Assembly (NCBI GenBank): GCA_014075275.1
Contig: CP046179.1
Location: forward strand, 2,551,932-2,615,931
DNA from: Boseongicola sp.
Lineage (GTDB): Bacteria > Pseudomonadota > Alphaproteobacteria > Rhodobacterales > Rhodobacteraceae
DNA: 64,000 nt
Reading direction: 5' to 3'
How positions within the stretch are numbered: position 1 is the first letter of the stretch; each line of letters starts with the position of its first letter. The notes below the pieces were generated by a model. It searched no databases and was not told where the DNA came from. It was given only the letters and a program-made list of their open reading frames with translations. The position numbers and the translations under genes are program-made. Below, one piece after another: positions 61,660 through 64,000 of the stretch.

Positions 61660-62598
61660 ATGGCACGAGCCCAAGGGGCGCGGGCGCAGATGGCGCTTGC
61701 GTTCGAAACGACCTATGGCACGCCGCCAGTCGGCGGCTTCACCAAGATGCCCTTCGCCAGCACCTCGCTCGGCGCGGAGCAGCCGCTGCTGAACTCGGAA
61801 CTGCTGGGCTACGGCCGCGATCCGCTGGCACCGATCAAGGATGCGGTGACGGCAGACGGCGATGTCGTCGTGCCGCTCGACGCCGAGGCCTTCGGCTTCT
61901 GGCTGAAGGCGACCTTTGGCGACCCGACCACATCTGGCACCGGTCCCTGGACGCACGAGTTTCAGTCGGGGTCTTGGATGCTGCCCAGCATGTCCATCGA
62001 GACCGGCATGCCCGAAGTGCCGCGCTACGCGATGTATTCCGGCTGTGTACTCGACCAGATCAACTGGCAGATGCAGCGCTCGGGGCTGCTGACCGCGACA
62101 TCCCGGCTGGTGGCGCAGGGCGAGACGGTGGGCACAACGACCAGCGCAGGCACGCCCGCCGCGCTGGAATTGCAGCGCTTCGGCCATTTCAATGGGGCGA
62201 TCACCCGCAACGGATCTGCCCTCGGCAATGTGGTCTCGGCCGACATTACCTACGCCAACAACCTCGACCGCATCGAGACCATCCGCTCGGACGGCCGCAT
62301 CGACGGCGCGGACCCGTCCATCGCTGCGCTGACCGGCTCCATCGAGGTGCGCTTCGCTGACCAGACACTGGTGACGCAGGCGATCAATGGCGATCCTTGC
62401 GAGCTTGAGTTCGCCTATCTGCTGCCCTCGGGCGAAAGCTTCACCTTCACCGTGCACGCCGTCTACCTGCCACGCCCGCGCATCGAGATTTCCGGGCCGC
62501 AGGGCGTGCAGGCCACTTTCGACTGGCAAGCCGCCCGCGACAGCGTCGTCGGCCGGATGTGCACCGCAACCCTCCTGAACGATGTGGAGACATATTGA
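61660..62598 (+). CDS. Phage tail tube protein
   Basis: A 312-residue protein: MARAQGARAQMALAFETTYGTPPV, LGYGRDPLAPIKDAVTADGDVVV, YANNLDRIETIRSDGRIDGADPS and YLPRPRIEISGPQGVQATFDWQ. It aligns throughout with 6572-7516 of prophage A. It polymerises around the tape measure to form the tail tube. AAGGAG precedes the ATG. Its stop overlaps the chaperone start (TGATG). Confidence 0.9.
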   Translation: MARAQGARAQMALAFETTYGTPPVGGFTKMPFASTSLGAEQPLLNSELLGYGRDPLAPIKDAVTADGDVVVPLDAEAFGFWLKATFGDPTTSGTGPWTHEFQSGSWMLPSMSIETGMPEVPRYAMYSGCVLDQINWQMQRSGLLTATSRLVAQGETVGTTTSAGTPAALELQRFGHFNGAITRNGSALGNVVSADITYANNLDRIETIRSDGRIDGADPSIAALTGSIEVRFADQTLVTQAINGDPCELEFAYLLPSGESFTFTVHAVYLPRPRIEISGPQGVQATFDWQAARDSVVGRMCTATLLNDVETY

Positions 62599-63035
62599 TG
62601 CTCACGCTCGACCTAACGAACGCGCCGCGCTGGCATAGTCTTGCCCCCGGCGTGCGGGCGCAACTGCGACCGCTGACTACCGCGCTGATGGTGGCCACCC
62701 GCAGCGATCCCGCCGTCGAAGCGGTCCCCAAAGAGGCCTCCGACGAGGAGCGCGCCGTGGCCTTCGCCAAAGCTCTCGCACGGAGGGCGGTGCTCGCCTG
62801 GGACGGCATCGGCGACGCGGACGGCGAGCCGATCGATCCCAGCCCCGAGGCCATCGACGCGCTGCTCGATGTCTGGCCTATCTTCGAGGCCTTCCAGCTG
62901 ACCTACGTCTCCAAAGGCCTGCTGCTGGAACAGGAAAAAAACGTCTCCGCGTCCTTGCCGAGTGGTCCTTCGGCGGGGGCGAACGCTACTGCGACGCCTG
63001 CCAAACGGCGTGCGAAGACTGCCCGGCGTGGCTGA
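62598..63035 (+). CDS. Tail assembly chaperone, zero-frame product (gpG-like)
   Basis: A 145-residue protein: MLTLDLTNAPRWHSLAPGVRAQLRPLTTALM, then ALLDVWPIFEAFQLTYVSKGLLLEQEKN. After the slippery site at 62936-62942 the zero frame is low complexity and ends soon (PAKRRAKTARRG). It corresponds to 7516-8073 of prophage A. It starts at ATG 62598, overlapping the tail tube stop. It binds the tape measure during assembly. Confidence 0.8.
   Translation: MLTLDLTNAPRWHSLAPGVRAQLRPLTTALMVATRSDPAVEAVPKEASDEERAVAFAKALARRAVLAWDGIGDADGEPIDPSPEAIDALLDVWPIFEAFQLTYVSKGLLLEQEKNVSASLPSGPSAGANATATPAKRRAKTARRG
62936..62942 (+). promoter_or_regulatory. Programmed -1 ribosomal frameshift site
   Basis: A_AAA_AAC in phase (zero frame GAA AAA AAC), identical in sequence and phase to 7929-7935. 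The -1 frame continues to 63262 as the gpT-like part. Conservation between two otherwise diverged phages argues strongly for use. Confidence 0.82.
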
Positions 63036-63262
63036 ACCGGCCGCTGACTTACGAGGGTTGGCAGGTCTGGGACTTGGTCGACCGTCTCGGCGGCCAGCTC
63101 CGCGTTCTGCCGGGTGCGGTGATCGGCTGGGACCTGACCGCTGCGCTCGCTCTCGGTGACGCGCTCGGCATCCCACCCCTGGCCATGGCCGAACTGCTGC
63201 CCGTCATTGAATCCGTGATGGTTGCGAAGCTCAACGAACAGATGGATCATTCCAATGGCTGA
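62942..63262 (+). CDS. gpT-like -1 frame extension (gpGT fusion), Cys motif
   Basis: Read from codon 62942 after the slip, it adds 106 residues to the first 115: WSFGGGERYCDACQTACEDC, then RPLTYEGWQVWDLVDRLGG and LAMAELLPVIESVMVAKL. The first part carries CxxC twice within 12 residues. It aligns with the extension in prophage A. The fusion is 221 residues. The end overlaps the tape measure start by 8 nt. Confidence 0.8.
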   Translation, partial: RLRVLAEWSFGGGERYCDACQTACEDCPAWLNRPLTYEGWQVWDLVDRLGGQLRVLPGAVIGWDLTAALALGDALGIPPLAMAELLPVIESVMVAKLNEQMDHSNG

Positions 63263-64000
63263 AAAGCGCGTTTCTGTCCGCCTTGCCGCGGTCGGTGGCC
63301 GACAGGTGCGCGCCGAACTGGAAGGTGTCGGTGAGGCCGGGGTGCGAGGGTTCGGGCGGCTCAGCCGCGAGATGGAGGCGGCCAACGCCCGACTTGCGGC
63401 GTTCTCCCGTCGTGTTGCAGTGGCTGCCGCTGCCGCCGTGGCCGCCGCCGCTGCTGCTGGCGTGGCGATGGTCCGATCCGGGCTGCAAACCGTCGATGCG
63501 CAGGCCAAGCTCGCGCAGTCGCTGGGGACCACCGTCGCCTCGATCCAGACGCTGGAGCGCGCGGGCGAGCTGGCGGGCGTGTCGATGTCCGGCATCGAGC
63601 AGGCCACCAAGGATCTGACGCGCCGTCTCAGCCAGGCGGCCGCCGGGACCGGACCTGCCGCCGACGCGCTGGATCGGCTGGGGCTTTCGGCTGCCGACCT
63701 AATTTCCCTGCCGCTGGATCAGCGTGTGGGCGCGATCAACGCGGCCATCGAGGAATTTGTGCCCGCAGCCGAACGCGCGGCCGTCGCCGGTCAGCTCTTT
63801 GGCGAGGAAGGCTCCATCGCCATGTCGCGGATCGACACCGCGACGCTGCGCCAGGCGAAAGAGGATGTTCTGGCCTTCGGCGTCGTCGTGTCGGAGCAGG
63901 ATGCCGACCAGATCGAGCAGACGAACGACGCCATCTCAAGGTTGGGGCTGATCTGGCGCGGGCTGTCGAACCAGCTGACGGTCGCTGCGGCACCCGCGCT
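63255..64000 (+). CDS. Tail tape measure protein, N-terminal part, cut by window end
   Basis: Open from ATG 63255 to the right edge (248 residues shown). It starts MAEKRVSVRLAAVGGRQVRAELEGVG, with the same opening pattern as prophage A (MAATKKLSIRLSATGGEQLRREFGKLG). An alanine-rich hydrophobic segment (~55-80) and a tape-measure-like DLTRRLSQAAAGTGPAADALDRLGL follow. It overlaps the gpT-like frame by 8 nt. The remainder lies beyond the window. Confidence 0.85.
   Translation, partial: MAEKRVSVRLAAVGGRQVRAELEGVGEAGVRGFGRLSREMEAANARLAAFSRRVAVAAAAAVAAAAAAGVAMVRSGLQTVDAQAKLAQSLGTTVASIQTLERAGELAGVSMSGIEQATKDLTRRLSQAAAGTGPAADALDRLGLSAADLISLPLDQRVGAINAAIEEFVPAAERAAVAGQLFGEEGSIAMSRIDTATLRQAKEDVLAFGVVVSEQDADQIEQTNDAISRLGLIWRGLSNQLTVAAAPA

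Noticed and set aside
1-64000. CRISPR array
   Set aside because: No run of evenly spaced direct repeats was seen; Cas4-like patterns belong to phage recombination and helicase-nuclease genes.

Overview
The window looks like alphaproteobacterial DNA carrying two separate lambda-type (siphovirus-like) prophages and the accessory genes around them. Positions 1 to about 31.7 kb have moderate GC by eye. From about 31.8 kb GC is clearly higher, and the genes there (DUF2924/recombinase cassette, DUF669, DUF6362, DUF3489, DUF7220, prim-pol) are of kinds I associate with Rhodobacterales prophages. The host genus cannot be fixed from this sequence. No rRNA, canonical tRNA or CRISPR array was found.

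Layout. (1) 1-19224: late half of prophage A on the + strand, in lambda order: terminase C-terminus, gpW-like protein, portal, S49 protease with an internal scaffold start, gpD-like decoration protein, gpE-like capsid, connectors, tail terminator, tail tube, a G/GT frameshift pair, tape measure, an RCC1-repeat tail protein, NlpC/P60 protein, tail-tip protein, holin candidates and a GH24 lysozyme. Its early region lies outside the window. (2) 19221-31538: a defence island attached to the distal end of prophage A. A seven-gene minus-strand operon (half-size HsdS, DUF2188, HsdM, RhuM, HsdS, HsdR, YgjP-type metallopeptidase) diverges from a RecB-like nuclease/Dna2-type helicase and an overlapping HNH nuclease. 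(3) 31.6-31.83 kb: two tRNA T-arm-like elements and a terminator mark the change in composition, possibly an attachment-site scar. (4) 31.8-37 kb: two exported proteins of unknown function and a minus-strand serine-recombinase cassette. (5) 37.0-64.0 kb: prophage B. It has a CI-like repressor with an ImmA/IrrE peptidase, two palindromic operators, a divergent two-gene unit of unknown function, a replication/recombination operon (ATPase, DUF669, Cas4-like nuclease, helicase, prim-pol, RuvC-like nuclease), an interrupted ParB-methyltransferase, and a head-tail module running off the window end inside the tape measure gene.

How they work together. Each prophage encodes its own packaging, head and tail proteins. 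The two modules are collinear from the terminase C-terminus to the start of the tape measure gene, so each annotates the other. Both keep the same A_AAA_AAC slippery heptamer and a cysteine-containing -1 extension in the tail chaperone gene. The comparison also exposes a minus-strand moron (60379-61083) inserted in B where A has directly overlapping genes. The type I R-M operon and the nuclease/helicase pair probably protect the lysogen against other phages and plasmids.

Best candidates for something undescribed: the seven-gene R-M operon with its divergent nuclease/helicase/HNH partner; the two-gene unit divergent from the prophage B repressor; the moron at 60.4-61.1 kb; and a 68-bp perfect inverted copy of the start of the ParB-methyltransferase gene sitting inside its own methylase domain.
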